Assembly (NCBI GenBank): GCA_004173185.1
Contig: SEFZ01000002.1
Location: forward strand, 142,438-206,437
Direction of reading: 5' to 3'
DNA: 64,000 nucleotides
Origin: Sphingomonadales bacterium
Lineage (GTDB): Bacteria; Pseudomonadota; Alphaproteobacteria; Sphingomonadales; Sphingomonadaceae
A model generated the notes under the pieces. The model saw nothing but the letters and a program-made list of their open reading frames with translations. It was not told the DNA's origin and made no database searches. This document shows, in pieces, positions 43,567-51,970 of the stretch (positions are counted from its first letter, which is position 1; each line of letters opens with the position of its first letter). The translations under genes and the position numbers were made by a program.

Positions 43567-44202
43567 ATGAGCGACTTTTCGCCTTCGACCGCGCCGGCGA
43601 CGCAAATATTGGGCCGCAAAGGCCGGGAAACGCGACAGCGCCTGATGGATGCAGCGTTCAGGCTGCTGGGTGGCACCTCGCCACTCGATCTGACCGCAAT
43701 CGCCATCGCCGCCGAAGCAGGCACCGCAGCCGCCACCTTTTACGTCTATTTCCGCGACGTGCAGGACATGCTCTACGCGTTGAGCGAGTCTGCGACGGCG
43801 GACATGATCGAAGCGTTTTCGGCGCTCGACATATTTCACGATAATCAGCGCGTCGCCGAGGACAGCGAAGCCTTTTTGGCAATGCTGGCGGATCAATGGG
43901 AGCGCCACGGGGCGATCCTATATTATCGGATGATGGAGGCGGATCGCGGCGAACCCCGGTTCGCTGCATTGCGCGGGCGCTGGGCGGAAGCGGTGCTGGG
44001 GCGGCTGACGGCATTGCTCAAGCAGGCGCCGCATCTGCAGGCCCCGCTTGATGAGACCGATGCCTATGCCGAGGGGATCGTGTTGTTCGCATCGATCGAA
44101 CGATTGGCCGGCGCGATCCGGCGCGAGACCAAGCTGCGGATATCGCCGGAGCGGATGCGCGCGGCGCAGGCGCGGGTGCTGACCCGCATGATCGCGCCCT
44201 GA
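43567..44202 (+). CDS. TetR-family transcriptional regulator
   Basis: 211 residues. LGRKGRETRQRLMDAAFRLL, AIAAEAGTAAATFYVYFRDV is the HTH; the rest is helical, with no named ligand. Related to the TetR at 36391 by the GRKG and FYxYF phrasing. It follows the SDR after 9 bases. The operator TGACGaacCGTCA at 44608 is about 400 bases downstream, beyond the next convergent gene, and the same type of site occurs at 3475 and 30391; this protein or its relative at 36391 is the natural candidate binder. Confidence 0.87.
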   Translation: MSDFSPSTAPATQILGRKGRETRQRLMDAAFRLLGGTSPLDLTAIAIAAEAGTAAATFYVYFRDVQDMLYALSESATADMIEAFSALDIFHDNQRVAEDSEAFLAMLADQWERHGAILYYRMMEADRGEPRFAALRGRWAEAVLGRLTALLKQAPHLQAPLDETDAYAEGIVLFASIERLAGAIRRETKLRISPERMRAAQARVLTRMIAP

Positions 44203-44206
44203 GGGC

Positions 44207-44228
44207 GGGCCGGAGCGAGCCCCGGCCC
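44207..44228. terminator. Hairpin between convergent TetR and small exported-protein genes
   Basis: GGGCCGG (44207-44213) pairs with CCGGCCC (44222-44228) around an 8-base loop. It lies between the two convergent stops but has no T-tract on either side, so its terminator role is weak. Confidence 0.4.
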
Positions 44229-44236
44229 AAGGCCGC

Positions 44237-44524
44237 TCAGAGGCCGAGATCGTCGCGCGTCATCGTCGTCTTCAGGCGCGAGCCATCTGCGCTCAGCGAA
44301 GCCAGCGGCACACGATAGAGCTTCATCTGCACCATGAACGATGCGAATCCCTTGGCGGCGTTCACTTCATAGACCTTGCCCAGGACGCGGCCATTGGCAT
44401 CGACGATGGTCTGGTTCTTCTTGACCTGCACGGTCGAGGAAGGGGCAACCTGCGCCGTCAGCGCGGATACGGGCGTGGCCAGTACGACCAGCGCAGCGAG
44501 CACGGAAAATGACGTCTTGTTCAT
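44237..44524 (-). CDS. Small exported protein of unknown function
   Basis: 95 residues from the ATG after CTGGAGATATTTGC; the first 24 residues (MNKTSFSVLAALVVLATPVSALT) form a Sec signal peptide. The remainder contains VKKNQTIVDANGRVLGKVYEVN, a short beta-rich piece slightly like a PRC-barrel start, and ends TTMTRDDLGL. Sphingomonads often encode such small periplasmic proteins. Function unknown. It is transcribed away from the second TonB receptor with the palindrome TGACGaacCGTCA about 85 bases upstream of its start. Confidence 0.75.
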   Translation of the reverse strand: MNKTSFSVLAALVVLATPVSALTAQVAPSSTVQVKKNQTIVDANGRVLGKVYEVNAAKGFASFMVQMKLYRVPLASLSADGSRLKTTMTRDDLGL

Positions 44525-44607
44525 GGCAAATATCTCCAGCCCAATCTTCTGCTCTCGGGCAGATACGCAAGCTGTGCCGCGCCGCAGCATCGGTGGCAAT
44601 CGATTTA

Positions 44608-44620
44608 TGACGAACCGTCA
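44608..44620. promoter_or_regulatory. Palindrome TGACGaacCGTCA upstream of the small exported-protein gene
   Basis: Perfect 5-3-5 dyad with the same TGAC-N5-GTCA core and AAC centre as 30391. It is in an AT-rich stretch (ATAAAAAATG follows) typical of a promoter. Confidence 0.42.
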
Positions 44621-44676
44621 ATAAAAAATGTGAGTGTGTTTGTTTTTTAGAATTGCTGCGTCTTTTGAGGGCGAAC

Positions 44677-44706
44677 GAAAAACGGCGGGCCTTGCGAGCC
44701 CGCCGT
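44677..44706 (-). terminator. Rho-independent terminator of the second TonB-dependent receptor
   Basis: On the minus strand a 9-bp stem ACGGCGGGC/GCCCGCCGT with a 7-base loop is followed by TTTTT, 27 bases after the receptor stop. Confidence 0.88.
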
Positions 44707-44732
44707 CTTCCTGTCCCGAAGGAGCGTCAAAG

Positions 44733-47156
44733 TCAGAACTTCACGCGGCCCTGAATGCCATACATGCGCGGTTCTGCGTAGAAGACCGAGTTGTAACCCG
44801 AGGCAGTCGCGCTGTTCGCGGCACCGGTCGCATATTCCTTGTTGAAAAGGTTGCGGACGTAGAGCCCCACGCTCAGCGGGCTTCCGCCCACATCCCGCAG
44901 GTCAACGCGGAGATTGGCGATCGCATATGCCGGTTGGCTGAGCGTCAGGTCGGTCTTGAACGGGCTGAAGAATACCCGGCTTGCCCGATAGGCATCCACG
45001 TTGACCGCCAGCGTGCCGGCTTCCGGGATGTAGGTTTCATAGCTGATGCTGCCGCCCACGGTGAGTGCGGGAGCATAAGGAAACGCGACGTCGTTCGGGG
45101 CGGCGGGGAACGCGTTTGCCGCGGCCAGAACCGCTGGCGTGCCCGTGTCGAGGTACTTCGCGTCATTGTAGCTGGCGAAACCGGCAAAGGTCAGCCCACG
45201 CATCGGAACGATGGTGAAATCCACATCGAAGCCCTGCACGCGCGCCTTGCCCGCATTGATGATGATCGTGCCGCCAGAAGGATCGGTTAGCGCGTTGCCG
45301 TCACCGTCGAAATTGTTGTTGGTGCCGTTCACGCCGCGCTGCGTTCCCTTATAGGTGCCGCGGAAGACATCGATGTTGAACGTGCCGCGCATGCCGCCGG
45401 CATTCCACTTGGTCTTCATGCCGATTTCAGCGTCGATCACGGTTTCGGGATCATAGCTTTGGAACTGCGTTAGCGTGCCACCCAGGATCGGCGTGTTGAC
45501 GCCGCCCGCACGGTAGCCACGGCGAGCTGTAGCATACAGGAAAATGCCGTCGCTTGCCTGATAGTTGGCGCCGAAGTTCCACGTCCACGCAGCCGATTTC
45601 GCTCCGACGATCGTGCCTTGCGTGTTCACCGGCGTAGCTACGCCGGGAACCGTGACAGTTCCGCCGTTGCGGCATTGCTCATAGCTGGCAACCGGGGTGT
45701 TGCCAGGGGTATAGGGAACGCTAGCCGAATACGCCTTGGCGCAGGCCGTTGTTTCGTCCCAGGTGTGACGTGCCCCGGCATCGATCTTGAAGCCGCTGCC
45801 CAAATCGAAGGTGGCCTGCCCGAACAGCGCCTTGCTGGTCATTTCGCGATAGCTCTGGACCACCGAGGACGGGGCGACGCCGATGAACGGCGCGAGGATG
45901 AGGCCAACCGGTCCGTTCGGCTCGCTCTTGAGATAGAAGGCACCAGCAATTGTTTCGAGGCGATCACCGAAGAACGAGCCTTGAACCTGGAACTCCTCGC
46001 TGATCTGGCGGAAATTCTGCAGATTTTCAGCGACCGTCAGGCCCATTGCCGTACCGTCGGTATCGATCGCATTGCGCTGATGCGCGGTGCGGATCCCGAA
46101 GACGTTCTTCAGGGTGATGTTGCCGAGTGCGAGCGTCGTGGTGTTCGAAAGACCGGTGGCGCGGGTTTGGAGCCACATGGCCGTGCCGGCCTGGTTCTTA
46201 CGGATGCCCAGTGCCTGCTGCTCGGTGAGCGCAAGGTCGATGTCGCAGGATGCGCTCGTGCCGCAATCGAAGCGGGTGTTGAAGCCCGGGCGGCGCGGCG
46301 TGATGACGCCGCCGGCGGGATTCGGATAGATGTGCCGGAAGATGGCGCCGTCGCCGTTGCGGTCCCATTCCACATGATCATAGACGGTGACGTTGCGCAG
46401 GTCGCCGGTTTCCAGCAGCAACGAAGCGCGGAACGCGGCGTCATTCCTGTTGTCGAGTTGCTGGCCCGTGACGACCGACGTCGTATAGCCGTCCCGCTTG
46501 TCGTAGCGACCGGCGACACGCAGCGCGATGTGATCTGCCAGGATCGGCAGGTTCAGCGCTCCTTCGGCTTCGATCTGATTATAATTGCCGTATCCGGCCA
46601 TCATGTAGCCGCCGACCTCATAGTCAGGCGCGGTCGGGTAAACGAGCAGCGCGCCCGAAGTGGAGTTGCGACCGAAAAGCGTGCCTTGCGGCCCCTTCAG
46701 AACCTGAACCGACGACAGGTCGTAGGTCGGGATGATGCTGGCGACATAGGGAAGCGGGACATCGGCGAAATAGGTCAGCACGGGCTGTGCGGCGTCGCCG
46801 AGATTGGACCGGCTCTGGCCGCGGATGACGACCTGTGGGTTGGCACTGCCGCCTGAACGGCCGAAATTGAGGCCGGGGGCTGCCTGGGTCAGCTGATCGA
46901 GCGAAGTGATCGAGCGGTTCGCCAGCATTTCGCCATCGAGGGCGGTGATTGCGACCGGCACGCGCGAAAGCGCTTCCTCGCGGCGGCGCGCGGTGACGAC
47001 GATCTCGGGAGTGCCGTCATCGACCTCCGCTTCGCTTACCTGCGGGGCGGCGACGGGAGGATCCTGCGCCTGCGTGTCTTGAGCGAAAGCGGATGTGCCG
47101 TAGAACGAGATGGCCGCGCAGCTTGCGAGAAGTGCGCGCGTAGAAATCGATTTCAT
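44733..47156 (-). CDS. TonB-dependent outer-membrane receptor, second copy
   Basis: 807 residues from the ATG after GGGGAAGAT; a longer frame upstream has no signal peptide. MKSISTRALLASCAAISFYGTSAFAQ is the signal peptide, written here by its key residues up to AFAQ; then PEIVVTARRREE as TonB box, a plug with VLKGPQGTLFGR, and a barrel ending in IQGRVKF with terminal Phe. Same subclass as the receptor at 8494 but clearly diverged in the plug and extracellular loops, so a different ligand form is expected. A palindrome AACACATCTGTGTT lies about 100 bases upstream. Terminated by its own hairpin. Confidence 0.93.
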   Translation of the reverse strand: MKSISTRALLASCAAISFYGTSAFAQDTQAQDPPVAAPQVSEAEVDDGTPEIVVTARRREEALSRVPVAITALDGEMLANRSITSLDQLTQAAPGLNFGRSGGSANPQVVIRGQSRSNLGDAAQPVLTYFADVPLPYVASIIPTYDLSSVQVLKGPQGTLFGRNSTSGALLVYPTAPDYEVGGYMMAGYGNYNQIEAEGALNLPILADHIALRVAGRYDKRDGYTTSVVTGQQLDNRNDAAFRASLLLETGDLRNVTVYDHVEWDRNGDGAIFRHIYPNPAGGVITPRRPGFNTRFDCGTSASCDIDLALTEQQALGIRKNQAGTAMWLQTRATGLSNTTTLALGNITLKNVFGIRTAHQRNAIDTDGTAMGLTVAENLQNFRQISEEFQVQGSFFGDRLETIAGAFYLKSEPNGPVGLILAPFIGVAPSSVVQSYREMTSKALFGQATFDLGSGFKIDAGARHTWDETTACAKAYSASVPYTPGNTPVASYEQCRNGGTVTVPGVATPVNTQGTIVGAKSAAWTWNFGANYQASDGIFLYATARRGYRAGGVNTPILGGTLTQFQSYDPETVIDAEIGMKTKWNAGGMRGTFNIDVFRGTYKGTQRGVNGTNNNFDGDGNALTDPSGGTIIINAGKARVQGFDVDFTIVPMRGLTFAGFASYNDAKYLDTGTPAVLAAANAFPAAPNDVAFPYAPALTVGGSISYETYIPEAGTLAVNVDAYRASRVFFSPFKTDLTLSQPAYAIANLRVDLRDVGGSPLSVGLYVRNLFNKEYATGAANSATASGYNSVFYAEPRMYGIQGRVKF

Positions 47157-47253
47157 ATCTTCCCCTCGGGGGTGTTTTGGTGATGCGCCCTCTCCAGGCG
47201 CCTGAGATAAGCATACAATATGTCCGTTATCCGTCCACTTTCGCGAGGCTCTA

Positions 47254-47267
47254 AACACATCTGTGTT
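47254..47267. promoter_or_regulatory. Palindrome AACACATCTGTGTT upstream of the second TonB receptor
   Basis: Perfect 6-2-6 dyad in the 290-base gap 47157-47446, about 98 bases from the receptor start. The rest of that gap shows an AT-richer segment (GATAAGCATACAATATG) which could hold the promoter; nothing else is recognised. Confidence 0.4.
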
Positions 47268-47446
47268 GAGGGGCGTCACGCATCGGCAACGCTGCCCATT
47301 GGCTCCTCCTCGCGGAAAGCAAGCAGGGCCCAGGTGCTGAACGCAAGCTGAACTGCCGAGGCCTGATCCGGGTACGAGCGGACGGGAATTTGACGCCGCT
47401 GACTTCGGTCGGAAAGTGCGGATAGCGCTAGTTAACGATCATCGGC

Positions 47447-48433
47447 TCAGAACTCGATGACGATCTTTCCGGTAGCCGCGCGCGTGCCGAGGGCGGCGAT
47501 CCCTTCGGCCGCGCGCTTGATCGGTAGTCGCTGGGAAATGTGGGGACGGACGCGGCCTGCGGCGTGCAGGGCGACGATCTCATTCAGATAGGCCAGGCGC
47601 CTTTCGGGCTCGCGGCGGGCGAAGTCGCCATAGAAGACGCCGATGACGCGCGCACCCTTCAGCAAGGTGAGGTTGAGGGGCAGGCTGGGAATACCCGCGG
47701 TGAAGCCGATCACAAGATGGCGGCCCTGCCACCCAAGCGTACGAAAGGCCGACTCGGTATAAGGACCACCAATGGGATCGAGGATTATGTCGATCTTGCC
47801 ATGCGCTTTGATCGCGTCGGTAAAGCTGCGGGCGGCCGCGCGATCGGTAAGGTCGGCGGGATAGACGATCGCGGCATCGGCACCGAGGCTGCGGACGAGC
47901 TCCGCTTTCTCTTCGGACGAGACTGCGGCGATGACGCGCGCTCCATATGCCTTGCCGAGCTGGACCGAAGCGATGCCGATACCGCCCGAGGCGCCGAGTA
48001 CCAACAGCGTCTCGCCGGGCTGGATCGCAGCCTGATCGCGCAACGCGTAATGGCTGGTCGCGTAGGTCACGATCAGCGCTGCGGCTTCATCGAACGGGAC
48101 GCCGTCCGGGATCGGCAGACAAGAAGATTGAGGCACCACCAGCTTTTCGGCGAGACCGCCCCAGGCGGCGAGTCCGATCACGCGGTCGCCAGGCCGAAAC
48201 GCAGTGACGCCCGCGCCAACCGCCTCGATGATTCCGGCGACTTCGGACCCCGGTGAAAAGGGGCGGGTGGGGCGAATTTGATACAAGTCCTGGATCAGCA
48301 GCACGTCGGGATAGTTCAGCGCACAGGCCTTCACACCGATCAGGACTTCGCCCACGCCGGGCGCCGGAACGGCGACTTCGTCGAGGGTCAAGGTTTCGGG
48401 GCCTCCCGCTTGGTGACTGCGCAGCGCGCGCAT
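47447..48433 (-). CDS. NADPH:quinone oxidoreductase-like zinc-free MDR enzyme
   Basis: 328 residues from the ATG within TGATG that overlaps the preceding SDR stop; the longer upstream frame is an artefact of the SDR gene. PGSEVAGIIEAVGAGV and GDRVIGL form the N-terminal domain, LVLGASGGIGIASVQLGKAYGARVI the Rossmann loop (key residues Gly-Ala-Ser-Gly-Gly), then DPIGG. Zinc ligands are absent, as in quinone reductase / enoyl reductase types. It probably reduces an enone or enoyl-CoA with NADPH. Coupled to an SDR and controlled with the TetR at 49312. Confidence 0.87.
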   Translation of the reverse strand: MRALRSHQAGGPETLTLDEVAVPAPGVGEVLIGVKACALNYPDVLLIQDLYQIRPTRPFSPGSEVAGIIEAVGAGVTAFRPGDRVIGLAAWGGLAEKLVVPQSSCLPIPDGVPFDEAAALIVTYATSHYALRDQAAIQPGETLLVLGASGGIGIASVQLGKAYGARVIAAVSSEEKAELVRSLGADAAIVYPADLTDRAAARSFTDAIKAHGKIDIILDPIGGPYTESAFRTLGWQGRHLVIGFTAGIPSLPLNLTLLKGARVIGVFYGDFARREPERRLAYLNEIVALHAAGRVRPHISQRLPIKRAAEGIAALGTRAATGKIVIEF

Positions 48434-49167
48434 CAGATGCCCCCGCCGACCGCAATGTCTGCGCCCGTCGTGTACGAGGATGCGTCGGATGCGAGATAGA
48501 GCGCAGTGCCTATGATCTCGTGCGGTTCGCCAAAGCGGCGCATCGGAATGCCGGCGCGCATCTTTTCGGTGTTGACCCAGTGTTTTGAAATGTCGGTCGC
48601 GAACATGCCGGGGGAGATCGTGTTGACCCGCACGTGCGGGGCAAATTCGCGGGCGAGGCCGATGGTCATCGCGTTGAGCGCCGCCTTGGCTCCGGCATAG
48701 GGGATGATACCGGGCTGGGGGCTCTTCGCGCCCAGCGATGAGACGTTGATGATCGATCCCCCGCCGGCTTCGCGCATGCGGGTCCCGACCAGCGCGGCGA
48801 GGCGAAACGGTCCCTTGAAGTTCACCGCGATCACCTTGTCGAACAGCGCTTCGCTGGTCGCGACGCTGCTCGGCTCGACGGGGGACATGCCGGCATTGTT
48901 GACGAGAATGTCGATCCGGCCCCATTCGGCCCAGCCGGCCTCGGCAAGCGCCTCCATCTGGTCCCAATCACCGGCATGTGCGGCGAAGGGCAGAGCGCGG
49001 CGGCCCAGCGCGCGCATCTCTTCGGCGACGGTTTCGCAGGCATCGAGCTTGCGACTGGAGATGATGACGTCCGCACCTTCGCGGGCGAAGGCGAGCGCCA
49101 TCTCGCGGCCCATGCCGCGGCTGCCGCCGGTGACGAGCGCGATCTTGCCAGAAAGGATGCCGGTCAT
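48433..49167 (-). CDS. SDR oxidoreductase
   Basis: 244 residues from the ATG giving MTGILSGKIALVTGG; an upstream frame extension crosses the operator. Motifs TGGSRGMG, NNAGMS and YAGAK are intact and the C-terminus ends in DIAVGGGI. SSRKLDA after strand 2 suggests NADP(H). Translationally coupled to the quinone-oxidoreductase gene (TGATG). It is divergent from the TetR gene with a palindrome in the gap, so it is the likely regulated target. Confidence 0.88.
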   Translation of the reverse strand: MTGILSGKIALVTGGSRGMGREMALAFAREGADVIISSRKLDACETVAEEMRALGRRALPFAAHAGDWDQMEALAEAGWAEWGRIDILVNNAGMSPVEPSSVATSEALFDKVIAVNFKGPFRLAALVGTRMREAGGGSIINVSSLGAKSPQPGIIPYAGAKAALNAMTIGLAREFAPHVRVNTISPGMFATDISKHWVNTEKMRAGIPMRRFGEPHEIIGTALYLASDASSYTTGADIAVGGGI

Positions 49168-49245
49168 CGCCGGATCCGGACGGGCTGCGCGAGCCCATGA
49201 AGGGGCCGGTGCATGCACGTTGATCGCATCATCTCTCTCCTTGGC

Positions 49246-49259
49246 TGGACAATCGTCCA
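49246..49259. promoter_or_regulatory. TetR operator candidate TGGACaatcGTCCA
   Basis: Perfect 5-4-5 dyad in the gap between the divergent SDR and TetR genes; a further GTCCA half-site follows at 49274-49278. Position and symmetry are as expected for autoregulation by the adjacent TetR. Confidence 0.55.
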
Positions 49260-49311
49260 ACGAACTGGCAGCTGTCCAATGGCAATGACAAACGCGCCCA
49301 AGGCATCACAT

Positions 49312-49920
49312 ATGCGTTCCGCCACCGAAGCCCGACCGAGCATGCGCGAGGAGCAGCGCCGCACCACGCGTCGGCGCATCGTCGAAGCCGGACGGCAATG
49401 CTTCTATGATCAGGGTGTTTCCGAGACCGCGGTCGAGCAGATTGCCCGCGCGGCGGGGGTAGGGCGGGCGACGCTCTATCTCCACTTCGCCAACAAGGAT
49501 GCGATTCTACTCGAAGTGCTGGCAACGAACATGCGCGGAGTGCGCACGATCTTTCGCGAGCTGTGCGAGATCGACGGGATCGATACCCGCGCAGTCCGCG
49601 CGTGGCTGGACCATTATGTCGAGACGATCCGCGCGCATGGCGATGCGATGCGGCTGTTCCATGTCGGGCTGGCCAATGATCCCGCCGCGCGCACGCTGAT
49701 CGACAATCATCGCGACCGGATCGCAGCGTTTCTGGCGGAACGGTTCGACGCGCTCGATCTCGCGGATGCGCACTCGCATGCGCGGTTGATCCTGGTGCTG
49801 GCACGCGTGGATCATCTTGCCAGCGCCGCTGCCGAAAAGGCGCCCCGCTTCGACGTGGAAGCGGGGCTGGGCCTGGTCGCGGATGAACTGGCGGCAGTGC
49901 TGAGCGGTCAGCCGCTATAG
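49312..49920 (+). CDS. TetR-family transcriptional regulator
   Basis: 202 residues if started at the ATG after CCAAGGCATCACAT; ATGs at 49279 and 49285 would lengthen it but lack a ribosome-binding site, and one at 49213 would read through the palindrome. HTH: RRRIVEAGRQCFYDQGVSE and IARAAGVGRATLYLHFANKD. Ligand domain unknown. Divergent from the SDR/quinone-reductase operon and likely its repressor through TGGACaatcGTCCA. Its 3' end overlaps the FadJ-like gene by 13 bases. Confidence 0.87.
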   Translation: MRSATEARPSMREEQRRTTRRRIVEAGRQCFYDQGVSETAVEQIARAAGVGRATLYLHFANKDAILLEVLATNMRGVRTIFRELCEIDGIDTRAVRAWLDHYVETIRAHGDAMRLFHVGLANDPAARTLIDNHRDRIAAFLAERFDALDLADAHSHARLILVLARVDHLASAAAEKAPRFDVEAGLGLVADELAAVLSGQPL

Positions 49921-51962
49921 TTTGCCAGCGATCCACCTTCTGCCGCTAACCTGATCAGCAGCGGTGACGGTTCGATGCCGATCTTGCCAAGCCCCTCGAC
50001 CACGGCATTCAGCCCGATCACGTCGGCGTGGAACATCGGGCCGCCACGGTGCGCGGGCCAGCCATAGCCGGTGGTCCACACAAGATCGACGTCCGAACCC
50101 CGCAGAGCGATTCCTTCGTCGAGGATGCGGGCACCTTCGTTGATCATCGGCAGCAACAGGCGGCCGAGGATTTCGGCGTCGTCCAGCGTCACCGATCCGG
50201 GCGACGCGCTGGCGAGACCGGCGATGATTTCGAGCGTGACGGGCGAAGGCGTACCCTGCTTGCCGATATAGTCATAATAGCCGGCACTGGTCTTTTGCCC
50301 CTTGCGCCCTGCGGCGACGAGCCGCGACTTGACCGTGTCGCTATCGCCTTCCCAGCCGATATCGAGCCCGGCGAGATCAAGCATCGCGAACGGGCCCATC
50401 GGGAAACCGAAACCGGCGAGAACCCGATCAATCTCCCATGGCAGCACGCCTTCGAGCACCATCGCATCGGCCTGAACTTGCCGCGCCGCGAGCATGCGGT
50501 TGCCGATGAAGCCGTGGCAGACACCGGACACGACCGCCGCTTTACCGAGCTTCTTGGCGAGCGCCATTACCGTCGCGAGCGCGCCGTCACTGGTGTTTTC
50601 CGCGCGGACCACTTCGAGCAAACGCATGATATTGGCGGGTGAGAAGAAGTGCATGCCGAGCACGCGTTCGGGCTGGGTCGCGGCGGATGCGATGGCGTTC
50701 ACATCGAGGAACGAGGTGTTGGTCGCCAGGATCGTGTTTGGACGGACGATAGTCGACAGCTTGCCGAACAGCGCCTTCTTCACCTCGAGATTTTCGAACA
50801 CCGCCTCGACCACCAGATCGACGTCTGCAAGCGCGGCGAAATCCATGCTGGGGCTGAGCGCAGCGAGTTGCGCGTCGGCCTTGTCCTGCGCCAGTTTGCC
50901 CCGATCAACGCGGGACTGGAGCGTAGAGCGGATATGGGCAGTGCCGCGATCAAGCGCTTCCTGGCTGGTCTCGATCAGCGTGATCGGGAATCCGGCCGCG
51001 AGGAACGCCATCGCGATGCCCGCGCCCATCGTGCCTGCACCGACGATGCCGACGGTGTTGACCGGCGACAACGCCAGATCGGGCGCCAGCCCCGGAACCT
51101 TCTGCGCAGCGCGCTCGGCCATGAAGATGTGGCGAAGTGCCGCGGATTGCGGACCTTTCAGTACTGCCTGAAACTCGGCGCGCTCGACGGTGACGCCAGC
51201 CTCCCATGGACCGGTTACTGCGGCCTCGACGCAGCGCAGGATCGCCTGGGGCGCGTCCAGGCCGGTGAGCTGCTTGACGTGACTGGCGCGGAAGCGATCG
51301 AACAACGCGGGATCGGCGCGATCGGAAGCGATCTTGTCCTCAAGGTCACGAATGCGCTGGGGCGGCTTACCCGCGGCGGCGAGTTCCTTTGCGAAGGCCA
51401 CAGCGTCCTCGCGCAATTGTCCTTCGGTCGCGAGCCGATCGATCAGACCGATGGCAAGCGCTTCCTTTGCGCCGACCTGTCGGCCGCTGATCAGCAAATC
51501 GAGCGCGGCCTCGGCACCGGTGATGCGGGGCATGCGCTGGGTACCGCCTCCGCCGGGGAGCAGGCCAAGATTGACCTCAGGGAGACCCATGCGCGCCGAG
51601 GGAACGGCAATGCGGTAATGAAAGGTCAGCGCTGTTTCCAGCCCGCCGCCGAGCGCGGTGCCGTGCAGCGCCGCCACCGTCGGCTTGCCGGAGTTTTCGA
51701 TGCTGTCCTGGAGTGCGAAGAAATCAACCTTCGGCTTGCCCTTGCCGAGCGATTTGAGATCGGCACCTGCAATGAAGGTGCGGCCGGCGCAGACCAAGAC
51801 GATCGCCGTTGCGGCGTCATCCGCGAGCGCCGCCATCAGGGCATCGTAAAGCCCGTCCATCAGCGCGGGCGACATGGCGTTGACCGGTGGAAAATCCAGC
51901 GTGACGACGGCGATGCCGTCTTCAATATTCAGGGTGGTGCCTTCGTTGATCGTGGTCATCAT
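49908..51962 (-). CDS. FadJ/FadB-like enoyl-CoA hydratase / 3-hydroxyacyl-CoA dehydrogenase fusion
   Basis: 684 residues. N-terminal crotonase domain (1 to about 190) with both Glu positions (GGGLETALTF and GLPEVNLGLLPGGGG), then NAD domain with GIVGAGTMGAGIAMAFLAAG (key residues Gly-x-Gly-x-x-Gly), the catalytic His in MHFFSPANIMRLLE, and the C-terminal 3HCDH domains with GFIGNRM. Combines hydration and oxidation of beta-oxidation intermediates in one chain. Starts at the first of two adjacent ATGs. Eight bases from the ACAD stop; operon with the split ACAD pair 53179/51971. Confidence 0.92.
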   Translation of the reverse strand: MMTTINEGTTLNIEDGIAVVTLDFPPVNAMSPALMDGLYDALMAALADDAATAIVLVCAGRTFIAGADLKSLGKGKPKVDFFALQDSIENSGKPTVAALHGTALGGGLETALTFHYRIAVPSARMGLPEVNLGLLPGGGGTQRMPRITGAEAALDLLISGRQVGAKEALAIGLIDRLATEGQLREDAVAFAKELAAAGKPPQRIRDLEDKIASDRADPALFDRFRASHVKQLTGLDAPQAILRCVEAAVTGPWEAGVTVERAEFQAVLKGPQSAALRHIFMAERAAQKVPGLAPDLALSPVNTVGIVGAGTMGAGIAMAFLAAGFPITLIETSQEALDRGTAHIRSTLQSRVDRGKLAQDKADAQLAALSPSMDFAALADVDLVVEAVFENLEVKKALFGKLSTIVRPNTILATNTSFLDVNAIASAATQPERVLGMHFFSPANIMRLLEVVRAENTSDGALATVMALAKKLGKAAVVSGVCHGFIGNRMLAARQVQADAMVLEGVLPWEIDRVLAGFGFPMGPFAMLDLAGLDIGWEGDSDTVKSRLVAAGRKGQKTSAGYYDYIGKQGTPSPVTLEIIAGLASASPGSVTLDDAEILGRLLLPMINEGARILDEGIALRGSDVDLVWTTGYGWPAHRGGPMFHADVIGLNAVVEGLGKIGIEPSPLLIRLAAEGGSLANYSG

Positions 51963-51970
51963 GGGTTCCG

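Noticed and set aside
8494..47156. TonB receptors as siderophore uptake genes
   Set aside because: No iron-box palindrome, siderophore biosynthesis or FecI/FecR genes nearby; the neighbours are catabolic.
48434..48967. N-terminal extension of the quinone-oxidoreductase frame
   Set aside because: The extension lies within the upstream SDR gene in another frame; the ATG in the TGATG overlap gives the normal protein.
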